Assembly: GCA_903891165.1 (NCBI GenBank) | Contig: CAITDR010000692.1 | Coordinates: forward strand, 1-35,621 | DNA length: 35,621 nucleotides | Direction: 5' to 3' | Origin: an uncultured Pseudomonadota bacterium | Lineage (GTDB): Bacteria; Myxococcota_A; UBA796; SXON01 | Shown: positions 1-8,434 of the stretch, piece by piece | Position numbering within the stretch: the first letter of the stretch is position 1 | How the letters are laid out: every line of letters begins with the position of its first letter | Notes under the pieces: generated by a model | Told to the model about the DNA's origin: nothing | What the model saw: only the letters and a program-made list of their open reading frames with translations | Database searches by the model: none | Program-made: the position numbers and the translations under genes

Positions 1-471
1 CACCAGGAAAAAAGCCAGCAGCCGCAACACCAGCTCATAGACCAACAGCAGCAGGTTGGTGGGGCCCAGGGCACCCACCGCCAGCGAGTAGCCGATGGAG
101 GCCATCAGGCCGGTCCACAGCGCCGCAGCGCCGGGGATCAGGAAGGGGGAGGCGGCGATCACGGGGAAGTAGAGGAAGGCCACCAGCGAAGAGCCGCTGC
201 CGCTCAGGTAGACCAGCGTGCTCACCCCCAACACGTCCAGGGCCACCTGACCGTACAGGTCCACGGCGGTGGCCGGGTGGCGGTCGTACCAGACCTGGGT
301 GAGCAGGAAGATCAGGAGTGCCGCGAGCGAGATCTCAAAATAGGGCAGGAGCTGCCGAAAAGAAACCCCACCCAGGCCCGAGTAGGCGCTGGTCATCGCC
401 AGCACACCGAGTCCGACCAGGAGGCGATAGCCGGAGTACTGCTGGAGCGCCGAAAGGTGGGCTCTCTCCAT
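1..471 (-). CDS. pilS: PilS-like sensor histidine kinase, N-terminal membrane part (partial)
   Basis: The frame is open from the ATG at 471 to the window edge (157 codons). It starts MERAHLSALQQYSGYR and then shows a run of hydrophobic segments compatible with five or six membrane helices, the usual N-terminal sensor of PilS, which controls the pilin promoter with PilR. The PAS and kinase domains would lie outside the window. The start overlaps the pilC stop as TGATG, so the two genes are translationally coupled. The call rests mainly on gene order (pilC-pilS, as in the Myxococcus pil cluster) plus the membrane profile, since no kinase motif is visible. Another membrane sensor kinase is possible. 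Confidence 0.7.
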   Translation of the reverse strand, partial: MERAHLSALQQYSGYRLLVGLGVLAMTSAYSGLGGVSFRQLLPYFEISLAALLIFLLTQVWYDRHPATAVDLYGQVALDVLGVSTLVYLSGSGSSLVAFLYFPVIAASPFLIPGAAALWTGLMASIGYSLAVGALGPTNLLLLVYELVLRLLAFFLV

Positions 472-1685
472 CAGCCGACGTGGGCGGCCATCTCGAAGAT
501 CGGCATGTACATCGCGATCACGAGCCCGCCGACCACCACCCCCAGGAAGGCCATGATCATGGGCTCCATCATCGAGGTCAGCGATTCTACGGCTTGATCC
601 GTCTCATCTTCGTAGAAGTCGGCGATCTTGCTGAGCATGGTGTCCAGGGCACCCGTCGCCTCGCCAATCGAGATCATCTGGCAGACCATCTGCGGGAAAA
701 CCTTGGATTCCATGAGCGGATCGGCGATGGTGCGGCCCTCGGAAATGCTGATGGAGGCCTTCTGGATGGCGTTCTCGATCACCTTGTTGCCGGCGGTACG
801 CGAGCAGATGGCCAGGGCTTCCAGGATGGGCACACCGGAGGAGATCATCGTGCTCAGGGTGCGGCAGAAGCGGGCGACCGCCACCTTCTTCAGCAGATCC
901 CCGAAGACCGGCAAGGCCAACATCAGCTTGTCCAAGGCCAGTTTTCCGGCAGAGGTCTTGTAGGCGTACTGTACCCCGTAGATGGTAGCGGCAATCGCGG
1001 CCACAATAAGGAGGATGTAGCTCTGCAAGAAGGCTGAGCAGGCGATCACGAAGAGTGTGGGGGCGGGTAGTGCGGCGCCGAAGTCCGCAAACATGCCTTC
1101 AAACTGCGGAACCACCTTCAGGAGCAGAATGGAGATGACGATGGCGGCCACAATGAGCACCACGATGGGGTAGCTCATGGCTCCCTTCACCTGCGCCACC
1201 AGCTTCTGGTTTTTCTCCAGGTAGGCGGCCAGACGATTCATGATCGTATCCAGCATACCGCCCACCTCACCGGCGGCGACGAGGTTGACGTACAGGTCGT
1301 CAAAAGTTTCGGGGAAGCCCTTGAGAGACTCCCCAAAGGTGGATCCGCTCTCCACCTTCTCCTTTACGATGGCCAGCTGCGTACGCATCGTGGGATTTTC
1401 CGCCTGCTTCGCCTGAATATCCAGGCACTGCACCAGCGGCAGGCCGGAGTCGATCATGGTGGCGAACTGCCGCGTAAAAATCACCAGATCGCGGGTGCTC
1501 ACCTTCGGCTTCAGGAAGCCGGGCATGGGAATATTGAGGGAGAAACCCTTGGATTCGGTCAGCGTCGTCGGGTTGATACGCTGTTCGCGCAGGCGTGCCC
1601 GGGCCGCCTGAGGATCGGGAGCGTCGAGCTTGCCGGTGCGGGTCTCGCCGCCGGAGGTCTTGTACTCGTAGTTGAAGGTGGCCAT
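471..1685 (-). CDS. pilC: Type IV pilus inner-membrane platform protein PilC
   Basis: This is a type II secretion F / PilC protein of about 404 aa, the full family length. It forms the inner-membrane platform on which the PilB and PilT motors act. Two T2SF repeats are visible: one around residues 65-190 (FTRQFATMIDSGLPL, then GEVGGMLDTIMNRLA) and a second around 270-395 (FCRTLSTMISSGVPIL, then GEATGALDTMLSKIA), each followed by hydrophobic helices. ATGs occur at 1691 and 1685. The purine-rich GAGGGA abuts the first and is correctly spaced from the second, so I chose 1685 (MATFNYEY). The gene is followed directly by pilS. Genes for the pilB and pilT motors, which precede pilC in Myxococcus, are replaced here by a divergent helicase gene. 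Confidence 0.95.
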   Translation of the reverse strand: MATFNYEYKTSGGETRTGKLDAPDPQAARARLREQRINPTTLTESKGFSLNIPMPGFLKPKVSTRDLVIFTRQFATMIDSGLPLVQCLDIQAKQAENPTMRTQLAIVKEKVESGSTFGESLKGFPETFDDLYVNLVAAGEVGGMLDTIMNRLAAYLEKNQKLVAQVKGAMSYPIVVLIVAAIVISILLLKVVPQFEGMFADFGAALPAPTLFVIACSAFLQSYILLIVAAIAATIYGVQYAYKTSAGKLALDKLMLALPVFGDLLKKVAVARFCRTLSTMISSGVPILEALAICSRTAGNKVIENAIQKASISISEGRTIADPLMESKVFPQMVCQMISIGEATGALDTMLSKIADFYEDETDQAVESLTSMMEPMIMAFLGVVVGGLVIAMYMPIFEMAAHVG

Positions 1686-1732
1686 CGGCATTCCCTCGGG
1701 TCGCTGCGGGCAGGCGCAAAGACGCAGCCTTC

Positions 1733-1762
1733 AATATAGCTGGTGCAGGCAGCTTGAGACAA
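1733..1762 (-). promoter_or_regulatory. Candidate sigma-70-type promoter of pilC-pilS
   Basis: On the minus strand, TTGTCT (1762-1757) and TATATT (1738-1733) are separated by 18 bp. They lie about 45 bp upstream of pilC in the only AT-rich patch between pilC and the divergent helicase gene. Spacing and the -10 match are good and the -35 match is moderate. This is a sequence match only. Confidence 0.45.
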
Positions 1763-1823
1763 GGGCACGGGTTAGCCGCGTAGCCCCGGTCCCGGAAGCC
1801 CGGCATTGGGGGCGGAGAGAGTG

Positions 1824-4661
1824 GTGGAAGAAAAGCTGAAACGTCGCCTGCCGGCGGCATCCTGGGAGCGGGCGGGGACCTGGGTGCAGCAGGGGCTGGT
1901 GCGTCCCGCGCGCCGCAGCCCGGAGGAGGAAGCCTGGGTGGTCCAGCAGCCCGGCGCCAGTGCACGCTTCGAAGTGCTGGTCTGGCCTCGCGAAAAAGAC
2001 TGGGCATGCTCCTGCGAGCAGGATGCCTGCGTACATGCCGCGGCCGCTCTTCAGGCGCGCAAGCTCGATGTGGCCCCCCCTTCCACAACGACCGAAGTGC
2101 GCACCCGCTATGCCTTGACACGTCAAGAGGGACAATTGCTGTTGGATCGGGTGGTTCCACCCGCAGCGGTGCGCAGCCCGGAGGACCAGGAGCTGAACCG
2201 CCTGATGGCCGGTTGGTGGGGAAAGGCCATCCCCCGCAACCTCGCGCCGCTGGTGCTGCCGCTCTTGGCCAACCGCCCGCTGGAGCTGCGCGGGCCGGTG
2301 CTGCAGGGCACTCCGGAGCACCAGGGGGCGGTCACGGTCGACCCCAAGCCGCTGATGCCGATCATCCGCGTGGAAGACGATAAGTCCGGCTTCAAAGTAC
2401 GGATGGTGCGCGCATCCGGCATCGACGAGGTTTTTTCGAGTGGCATCCTGCGGATGGGCAGCACCCTGCGGATGATCGGCCAGGCCGACTTCGAAGAGAG
2501 TTTTCGCAGCCGCCTGATGACGGGGATCTCCTACGCGGAAACAGAAGTCTACCGGTTGGTAGCAGAAACCTTGCCGGAGCTGCGCAAGCGGTTGAAGGTG
2601 GAGGTGGTGACGGCGCGGCTGCCCGAGCTGCGGGTGGTGCCGGCGCGCCTGGATTTTGAGGTGGAGAGCGACAGCGGGCGTGTCGCGATCACCGCGCGTC
2701 TGGTCTATGGAGATCCGCCCATTGCCCGTCTGGAGCGGGAGACACTTCGGAGTCTTGGAAAAGACCTTGCTGAGAGAAATATCTCGGAGGAACGCCGCCT
2801 GAAGGACCACTTGGAGCGCTATGCTCCGGGGCTGGCGTTGAACCTGAGGGTGGAGCGGGAGGGGGAGCGGGCGCTGGCGCTGATCGACAGTCTTTCGGGG
2901 CCGATCAAGGAGGAGATCAGCAAAAAATTGCCGGGCTTCCGCAAGGTGCGGGAGGAGGTGACGCCCACACTGCGGCTCCAGGAAGATGGGCGGGGAGGCT
3001 GGAAAGTAGAGGTAGAAGCCGGAGGTGTTTCGGAGGACAGCCTTTTAAAGGCCTGGCAGGATCGCAGTGCCTACATGCCGGTGGCGGGCGGGGGCTGGAG
3101 ACCGGTGCCCAAAGCCTGGTTGGAAGCCCATATCCATGTGCTCCAAGAGCTGCTCTCGGCGCGCGACAGCAAGGGCTCGATCCCGCAGTCGGCGGGCATG
3201 ATGCTGCTCTCTACGCTGGAGGCACTGCAGCAGCAGCCGCCGGTAGAGCTGGGGCGACTGCGGGCCTTGGCCGGGGATTTTGAGGCGGTTCCCGTGGCGG
3301 ATATGCCCGAGGGGGTGGAGGCGGAGCTGAGGCCCTACCAGCAGCGCGGGGTGGACTGGCTGGTCTGGCTACGCAGCATCAAAATGGGCGGCTTGTTGGC
3401 GGATGATATGGGTCTGGGTAAGACCCTGCAAACGCTGGTGGGTCTGGCCGCGGCGGGGGGGCGGAACCTCGTGGTGGCGCCCACGTCGGTGCTGCGGAAC
3501 TGGGAGAACGAGGCGCGCCGCTTCCTTCCCGGAAAGCGCATCTGTGTGTACCATGGGGCCAAAAGAGAGCTGGATCCTCGGGCATGGCTGACGGTGACCT
3601 CCTATGCGCTGTTGCGGCTGGATCAGGAGCTGCTGCAAAAAGTGTCATGGACCACCTTGGTGTTGGACGAGGCCCAGGCCATTAAAAATCCCGACGCGCA
3701 GGTGGCGCAGGCCGCCTACGCGCTCGCGGCCGAGCAGCGGCTGGCGCTGACCGGCACGCCGGTAGAGAACCGGCTGGAGGAGCTGTGGAGTGCCTTCCAC
3801 TTCATCAACCCGGGGCTCTTGGGCAGTCGATCCTCCTTCCGGCAGCGTTTTGAGGATCCCATCCACTTCGGCAACCGGGCGGCGCAGCAGGCGCTACGGA
3901 AGCGCATCCGTCCCTTCCTCCTCAGAAGAATGAAGAAGGATGTGGCAAAAGAATTGCCCGAGCGCACCGAGCTGGTGCTGCGCTGCACCTTGAGCGAGGA
4001 CGAGCGCAATTTCTATGAATCCGTCCGAAACATCGGAAAAGCCGATGTGCAGAAGTTGCTGGAGGGTGGGCGGATGTTGCACGTGCTGGAGCTGCTGCTG
4101 CGGATGCGGCAGGCCGCATGTTCGGCGGCGCTGGTGTCCAAGAGCTGGGAGAAGGGTTCGTCCAAGCTGGATCTGTTGTTAGAAACTCTGGACGAAGTGC
4201 TGGCCGAGGGGCACGCGGCCCTGGTCTTTTCGCAGTGGACCAGTCTGTTGGATCAGGTGGAGCCGATGTTGAAGGAGCGTCAGATCCGCTACTGCCGACT
4301 GGATGGCTCTACCCGCGATCGTGCCGCAGTGGTGGCGCAGTTTTCGGCAGAAGATGGGCCGCCGGTCTTTCTGTTGTCGCTGAAAGCGGGTGGCACCGGG
4401 CTGAACCTGACCCGGGCCGACTACGTGTTCCACCTGGATCCCTGGTGGAACCCCGCCGCCGAAGATCAGGCCACCGACCGGGCACACCGGATCGGCCAGC
4501 AGCGTCCGGTCTTCTCCTGCAAGCTCATCGCCGAGGACACCGTCGAGGAGCGCATTCTGGAGCTACAGAGTCGCAAGCGCGACATTGTCAAAGCAGCATT
4601 GGATGACGACGCATTGGCGCGCTCGCTGACGCGGGAGGAGTTGTTGGCGTTGTTTGATTGA
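1824..4661 (+). CDS. SWIM zinc-finger SNF2-family helicase/ATPase
   Basis: A protein of about 945 aa of the bacterial SNF2 (RapA/HepA-like) type, a double-stranded-DNA translocase. A SWIM zinc-finger signature (CSCEQDACVHAAA, near residue 65) lies at the N-terminus. After a long variable middle region comes the SNF2 core: LLADDMGLGKT (Walker A/motif I), LVLDEAQAIKN (motif II), LTGTPVENRLEELW (motif III). The helicase C lobe has CRLDGSTRDR, LSLKAGGTGLNLT and DPWWNPAAEDQATDRAHRIGQ split over motifs V and VI. Start: TTG (1806) is in frame, but GGAG at 1814 fits the GTGs at 1821 and 1824 better. SWIM-SNF2 proteins are widespread in bacteria and their targets are mostly unknown. The gene is divergent from pilC and convergent with the glycosyltransferase gene. 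Confidence 0.93.
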   Translation: MEEKLKRRLPAASWERAGTWVQQGLVRPARRSPEEEAWVVQQPGASARFEVLVWPREKDWACSCEQDACVHAAAALQARKLDVAPPSTTTEVRTRYALTRQEGQLLLDRVVPPAAVRSPEDQELNRLMAGWWGKAIPRNLAPLVLPLLANRPLELRGPVLQGTPEHQGAVTVDPKPLMPIIRVEDDKSGFKVRMVRASGIDEVFSSGILRMGSTLRMIGQADFEESFRSRLMTGISYAETEVYRLVAETLPELRKRLKVEVVTARLPELRVVPARLDFEVESDSGRVAITARLVYGDPPIARLERETLRSLGKDLAERNISEERRLKDHLERYAPGLALNLRVEREGERALALIDSLSGPIKEEISKKLPGFRKVREEVTPTLRLQEDGRGGWKVEVEAGGVSEDSLLKAWQDRSAYMPVAGGGWRPVPKAWLEAHIHVLQELLSARDSKGSIPQSAGMMLLSTLEALQQQPPVELGRLRALAGDFEAVPVADMPEGVEAELRPYQQRGVDWLVWLRSIKMGGLLADDMGLGKTLQTLVGLAAAGGRNLVVAPTSVLRNWENEARRFLPGKRICVYHGAKRELDPRAWLTVTSYALLRLDQELLQKVSWTTLVLDEAQAIKNPDAQVAQAAYALAAEQRLALTGTPVENRLEELWSAFHFINPGLLGSRSSFRQRFEDPIHFGNRAAQQALRKRIRPFLLRRMKKDVAKELPERTELVLRCTLSEDERNFYESVRNIGKADVQKLLEGGRMLHVLELLLRMRQAACSAALVSKSWEKGSSKLDLLLETLDEVLAEGHAALVFSQWTSLLDQVEPMLKERQIRYCRLDGSTRDRAAVVAQFSAEDGPPVFLLSLKAGGTGLNLTRADYVFHLDPWWNPAAEDQATDRAHRIGQQRPVFSCKLIAEDTVEERILELQSRKRDIVKAALDDDALARSLTREELLALFD

Positions 4662-4756
4662 GGGGTGCTATCCGAGGGGGCCGCGCGTCTGGGTGCAGGC
4701 GCCGCTTGGGGGCACCAACTCGACCGCGCCAAAGGCCGCCTGGAACGGCGCCTACC
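4662..4756. other. Convergent intergenic spacer with a weak hairpin
   Basis: This 95-bp spacer separates the convergent helicase and glycosyltransferase genes. A bulged stem AGGC(C)GCC / GGCGCCT with loop TGGAAC lies at 4733-4753. It could serve as a terminator for either gene, but no T-tract follows on either strand. Nothing else is recognisable. Confidence 0.3.
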
Positions 4757-6148
4757 TCACTGTCCTTCTTTGCTCAGGTTGTGTAAGAACCGGCGCAAGA
4801 GGCTGGAGGTCTCCAGCTTAGATTCAGGACATACGGCAATCAAGGTGGGCAAGACCCGCGCCAGTTCTGGCAAGAAGGGGATGTCGGCCAGGGGAGCCCC
4901 TTTAAGAATACCACGGGCCTGGCGAGCCACACTCTCTATCGCTTTTTGAGCTTCAGGTGTTGCTTTGATGGGTTGACAGGCCTCAGGTAGCCATAAACGT
5001 AGCCAATTCTCGGCCAGAAATTGCCGCGTGGCTTCGAATGCATGAAGGGGCCGGAGCGGTTTTAAACGGAGGGCCTTCGGTGTTGTTATGGCTTGATAGA
5101 CCAAGACAGATGTTGGTGCTTTCCCCATCATCAAGGCCAAAACGTCGGCAGGCGTTACTGCGGTACGGCAGGCCAGATCCAGGGTACAGGCCTCCGGGCG
5201 GGCACAGGGAGCACAGTCCAAGGGTGCCATTAACGATTGTGCCCCTATCAGGGCAGGCCCCGTATCGATGGGCGATGAAATCCCAAAACAGAGGGCCATC
5301 ACCGGGGTTCCCAACATGGCGGCCAGGTGCATGGGACCAGTGTCATTGCTCAGCAACAGTCTTGCTTGTTTTAATAGGATACGCAATTCCAGCAGATCCA
5401 GGCCCGCTGCAAAAGTGGCTTGGGAGGGCTGACAAATGGCCTCGGCCAAGGCCCGTTCTGCATTGGAACCCAATACCGCCACCTGAATTTTTTGCGCTTG
5501 CAATTGCTTGGCAACCGCTGCGTAATTTTCTGCCGCCCAACAACGATAAGGGTCGGCGCTGGCGGGCTGAATGCAGACCAGGGGACGCGCGGGGTCCAGA
5601 CCCAGACGGGCCAACAAGGCATCGGCGGGGCCTGCGGTCAAAAAAGGACCCTGAGGCGCTGGCAGCGGACCGACGTTTAAACGGAAGACATCGCATAAAT
5701 TCAATGTGATCAAATTCCGAAACATGACGGTACTGGCCAGATAAAGGGCCATCTCGCCATAGCGCAGGCTGCGATTCCCGTGGGCAAAAGTCCCCACCCG
5801 GCGTTGCGTGGGGATCTCAGAGGCCAAAAGACGCATCTGAAGATCTGGCGATAGGTTGATCACCAGATCATAGGGTTTTTCAAGCAATAATCGTAGAAGT
5901 GCCTCTGCTCCCTCCACCGTGAGGAGCGGGCCATCGATGGCCGCCGCCGGGGGTTGCGAAGGCTCTGCACGGTAGGCCAGCACCCGACTGGGATCACGCA
6001 CCCCATCCAGCAAAATGGCATATTTTGCGGCCACCACCATATCAATATGCGCCGTTGGGTATGCCAGTCTTAAGGCTCGCAATAACGGCAAAATCTGAAG
6101 CACATCCCCTAGACGATGGGTTTTAATCAGGAGAATACGCTGCCCCAT
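4757..6148 (-). CDS. Glycosyltransferase family 9 (heptosyltransferase-like)
   Basis: A 463-aa protein of the GT9 (ADP-heptose:LPS heptosyltransferase) superfamily, cytosolic and acting on lipopolysaccharide-type glycans. The N-terminal Rossmann lobe begins ILLIKTHRLGDVLQILPLLR. The C-terminal lobe carries VCIQPASADPYRCWAAENY and the nucleotide-sugar site LLSNDTGPMHLAAMLGTP, the family signature. GT9 proteins are usually about 330-370 aa; here roughly 100 extra residues follow the catalytic domain, are largely helical in character and were not recognised. Base composition appears less GC-rich than in neighbouring genes. The exact sugar donor and acceptor cannot be told from sequence, so no waa symbol is given. 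Confidence 0.9.
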   Translation of the reverse strand: MGQRILLIKTHRLGDVLQILPLLRALRLAYPTAHIDMVVAAKYAILLDGVRDPSRVLAYRAEPSQPPAAAIDGPLLTVEGAEALLRLLLEKPYDLVINLSPDLQMRLLASEIPTQRRVGTFAHGNRSLRYGEMALYLASTVMFRNLITLNLCDVFRLNVGPLPAPQGPFLTAGPADALLARLGLDPARPLVCIQPASADPYRCWAAENYAAVAKQLQAQKIQVAVLGSNAERALAEAICQPSQATFAAGLDLLELRILLKQARLLLSNDTGPMHLAAMLGTPVMALCFGISSPIDTGPALIGAQSLMAPLDCAPCARPEACTLDLACRTAVTPADVLALMMGKAPTSVLVYQAITTPKALRLKPLRPLHAFEATRQFLAENWLRLWLPEACQPIKATPEAQKAIESVARQARGILKGAPLADIPFLPELARVLPTLIAVCPESKLETSSLLRRFLHNLSKEGQ

Positions 6149-6712
6149 GCTCAGTCCACCCCAATGGGATCTTTGAAGCGTAAGGCATCATTCGAAGGCC
6201 TCATCCCCGCATCGTAGCCCACCCCTACCATCCCCGTCAACGCCCGGGTCCCCTCCGCCGCCCCCCGATCTCCGTCCAAATGCCACCCTTTTTCCCATCC
6301 GGGCACAGGTCTCGCCCTGGTCCTGTCAGGGTGCGGCGTCGGTGAGTAGCCCCGGCCGAACTCTTCCACGAGGCGACTGGAGAGGCTTCGGACGATCTCT
6401 CGAAAGTGCTGACCTATCGGTGGGCGAAGCTCCCGAAGGGGAGGTACTGCGGTGGTCTACCCTGTTGGGCTCGGCGATTTGCTCCTGGACCCTCCGTGAG
6501 CAACCAGCGCACCGTCGTCCAGGAAGGCGCCTGCGGCGCTTTGGCCGCACGCGCCTTGCGTGGTGTAGAGAATATTCTGCTTGTTGCCGTGGTTTCTTGT
6601 GAATGAATGCTCATTCATTGCGGCAATGCCAGCCCATCTTGGCGAATCCACGCAGCGCCGCGTGGCTGGTGATGAGGCGCCGTCTCCGGACTGGTTCAAC
6701 GGGCCAGGATCG
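6149..6712. other. 564-bp region with no convincing gene; one repeat copy
   Basis: Upstream of the glycosyltransferase gene the minus strand is open in one frame from 6699 to 6151 except for a single TAG at 6459-6457. The downstream piece (GTG at 6369 to TGA at 6151) ends two bases before the glycosyltransferase ATG, with the junction TGA-GC-ATG. Neither piece resembles a family I know, and GC-rich DNA often leaves such frames open. The region also holds repeat copy A (6526-6617), listed separately. It could be a decayed gene or plain spacer. Confidence 0.35.
6526..6617. repeat. Dispersed 92-bp repeat, copy A
   Basis: It aligns without gaps to copy B at 7489-7580. The first 39 bp are identical, the remainder is partly conserved, and both end in TGAATGA-N4-TCATTCA. 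The leading 30 bp (6526-6555) fold as GGCGC-CT-GCGGC, loop GCTTTG, GCCGC-AC-GCGCC. The terminal palindrome in this copy extends to AATGAATG-CT-CATTCATT (6602-6619). It lies about 95 bp beyond the vapC stop. Copies A and B have the same orientation and bracket the vapBC pair. Confidence 0.85.
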
Positions 6713-7126
6713 TCAGCCCCGCGCCGGATTGTAGACGGTAAGACCCTGAAAATTCTTGAAGTGGCGCTCGTTCTCGGTCACCAGGATCAGCTCGCGGGTG
6801 ACCGCCACGGCCGCGATCATGCTATCCGCCAAGTCTACCGGAGTTCCTTCCCTCTCCAATCGGGCCTTTTCCTTCCCCAGCCACAAGGAGGCAGGTAGAT
6901 CGTAAGGAAGTATCTTCAGATCCTGGCATAGTGTTTCCAGGTATTCTTCGATCAAACGACGGCGGTTGGACACTGGAAGCCGGGATGCCCCGTAGCAGAT
7001 CTCCGCCACAGTGACCGTTGAAAGAGCGCATTGTAACTGGTGTTGGACCAGCCATGCTGCAATTTCGGCGCGCGGGATTTTGCGTACACTCTCCGAAACA
7101 ATGTTGGTATCAAGCAGAAACTTCAA
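6713..7126 (-). CDS. vapC: VapC-type PIN-domain toxin ribonuclease
   Basis: A 137-aa PIN-domain protein. Metal-binding acidic residues expected for a VapC endoribonuclease are present: Asp6 in MKFLLDTNIVSE, Glu42 in VTVAEICYG, Asp101 in VDLADSMIAA, and the Thr/Asn motif TENERHF near residues 117-123. VapC toxins cut tRNA or rRNA when freed from the antitoxin. The TTG start codon (7126-7124) overlaps the antitoxin stop by four bases (TTGA), the classic coupled arrangement. Length is normal and the active site is intact. The RNA target is not predictable. Confidence 0.92.
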   Translation of the reverse strand: MKFLLDTNIVSESVRKIPRAEIAAWLVQHQLQCALSTVTVAEICYGASRLPVSNRRRLIEEYLETLCQDLKILPYDLPASLWLGKEKARLEREGTPVDLADSMIAAVAVTRELILVTENERHFKNFQGLTVYNPARG

Positions 7127-7314
7127 TCTGACCTTGCCTCATCCGTGTGACGCACCCCTTTCAGGGCATCGTCGATGTCCATCAGCGCGATCCCTTCTTC
7201 ACCAATTTTCTCCCGGAATGCCAGAATATTGTCCATAAACCTACCCTTTTTTGGGGCAGGCTCCTTGGCCTTCTGTGCCTTAGTTGCTTGCTTCCCGCTG
7301 CTGCGTGCAACCAT
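7123..7314 (-). CDS. vapB: VapB-type antitoxin
   Basis: A small basic protein (63 aa) with a Lys/Ala/Pro-rich N-terminus and the acidic C-terminal part FREKIGEEGIALMDIDDALKG, which would wrap the toxin. Identity is inferred chiefly from the four-base overlap with vapC. A GTG at 7320 is possible, but AGGAGG lies five bases ahead of the ATG at 7314, which decides the start. The N-terminal DNA-binding fold cannot be assigned confidently. Such pairs normally repress their own promoter; no clear operator is visible upstream. Confidence 0.8.
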   Translation of the reverse strand: MVARSSGKQATKAQKAKEPAPKKGRFMDNILAFREKIGEEGIALMDIDDALKGVRHTDEARSD

Positions 7315-7488
7315 GACCACCTCCTTCGACCAGGGTAGCTCTTCCGCCCACGGCCAGCCACTTTTTCGGCGCTGGGGAGCCGGGCGTAGGTTGATCTACG
7401 GTCCGTTTAGGGTTCTGACCGCAATCCGGCAACAAGCCGGGGGCTCAATGGGGGCCAGATGGTGCCCGCGCCCGCTGACGCCCACCCA

Positions 7489-7580
7489 GGCGCCTGCGGC
7501 GCTTTGGCCGCACGCGCCTTGCGTGGTTTGGAGAATACTCCCCTTATTTCCAACCCTTCTCCTGAATGAGCCCTCATTCA
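7489..7580. repeat. Dispersed 92-bp repeat, copy B
   Basis: Same element as copy A (6526-6617), aligned without gaps. Hairpin GGCGC-CT-GCGGC / GCTTTG / GCCGC-AC-GCGCC lies at 7489-7518. The terminal palindrome extends to a perfect 10-bp arm pair, CCTGAATGAG-CC-CTCATTCAGG (7561-7582), that contains the methyltransferase stop codon (7576-7574). It could end the long eCIS-methyltransferase transcript, although no T-run follows. Confidence 0.85.
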
Positions 7581-8422
7581 GGGAGCGGTGACCCGGAGTT
7601 CCCCTCCCCCACATAGCCCCTCAGCCTCTTCTGCATCACCTCCACCGCCTCCGCACTCTGGTCCACCAGCACCACCTTGCGGCCATGTTTGGCGGCGGCT
7701 TCTCCAAAAGTGCCACTTCCGGCAAAGAAATCCAGGAGGCGGTCGCCGGGGTTGGAGTGGACGCGGACGATCCGCTCCAGGATCGCAAGGGGTTTTTGAG
7801 TTGGGTAGCCGGTTTTTTCTTTGCCGCTGGGGCTCACGATGGTGTTCCACCAACAGTCGGTGGGCGTTTTGCCGCGTGCTGCTTTTTCGGGACCTACCAG
7901 CTCGGGCGCCATGTAGGGGATCCGGTCGATGTCCTCGAAGCGGTAGGTGTATTTTTTGGGATTCTTGGCGTACCACAAGAGGTTGTCGTGTTTGGGGGAC
8001 CAGCGACGCTGGGTGCGCCCGCCGTAGTCGTAGGACCAGATGATTTCGTTGATGAAGCTGGACCGGCCGAAAATCTGGTCGCATAACACTTTAGCGTAGT
8101 GCACCTCCCGGAAGTCCAGGTGCAGGAAGAAGCTGCCGCTGGGGCTTAGCAGTCGATGTGCTTCTTCGAGGCGCGGTTCGAGAAAAGCCAAGTAGTCATC
8201 GAAGCTATCGCCGTAGGAGCGTGTGCCCAGCTTCACACTCCGGTACCGACGCCCGTGGAAGCCGTTCCGATCGCCCTCCACGTCGGAGGTGGTCTTCATC
8301 TGGGTTCGGGTTTGTGCTTTCCCGGTATTAAAGGGCGGATCGATGTAGATCAGATCGAAGGATGCGTCGGCAAAGGTGGGCAATACGGCAGCATTGTCCC
8401 CCAAAATGATCTCGATGGACAA
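7574..8422 (-). CDS. Beta-class DNA adenine/cytosine-N4 methyltransferase, orphan
   Basis: A 282-aa SAM-dependent DNA amino-methyltransferase. Motif IV IDPPFN (Asp28-Phe31) precedes motif I DFFAGSGTFG (about 231-240), the order of the beta class. A middle region with WSYDYGGRTQRRW and the conserved YPTQKPLAIL lies between them and would hold the target-recognition part. No restriction endonuclease gene is adjacent, so it is an orphan as far as this window shows. The start is TTG at 8422, preceded by GGGGGAG. The gene begins only 12 bp after the stop of the ubiquitin-like/RING gene, so it is probably transcribed as the last gene of the injection-system operon. Adenine-N6 activity is likelier than cytosine-N4 from DPPF, but this is not certain. 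Confidence 0.92.
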   Translation of the reverse strand: MSIEIILGDNAAVLPTFADASFDLIYIDPPFNTGKAQTRTQMKTTSDVEGDRNGFHGRRYRSVKLGTRSYGDSFDDYLAFLEPRLEEAHRLLSPSGSFFLHLDFREVHYAKVLCDQIFGRSSFINEIIWSYDYGGRTQRRWSPKHDNLLWYAKNPKKYTYRFEDIDRIPYMAPELVGPEKAARGKTPTDCWWNTIVSPSGKEKTGYPTQKPLAILERIVRVHSNPGDRLLDFFAGSGTFGEAAAKHGRKVVLVDQSAEAVEVMQKRLRGYVGEGNSGSPLPE

Positions 8423-8434
8423 CCGCTCTCCCCC

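Noticed and set aside
6400-6490. A stretch resembling the 3' half of 5S rRNA (GAGGTACTGCGGTGG)
   Set aside because: The rest of the 5S sequence and its helices do not match; the likeness is confined to about 15 bases.
6526-7580. Integron cassette with attC sites around vapBC
   Set aside because: The 92-bp repeats lack paired RYYYAAC/GTTRRRY core sites, and no integrase gene is present in the window.
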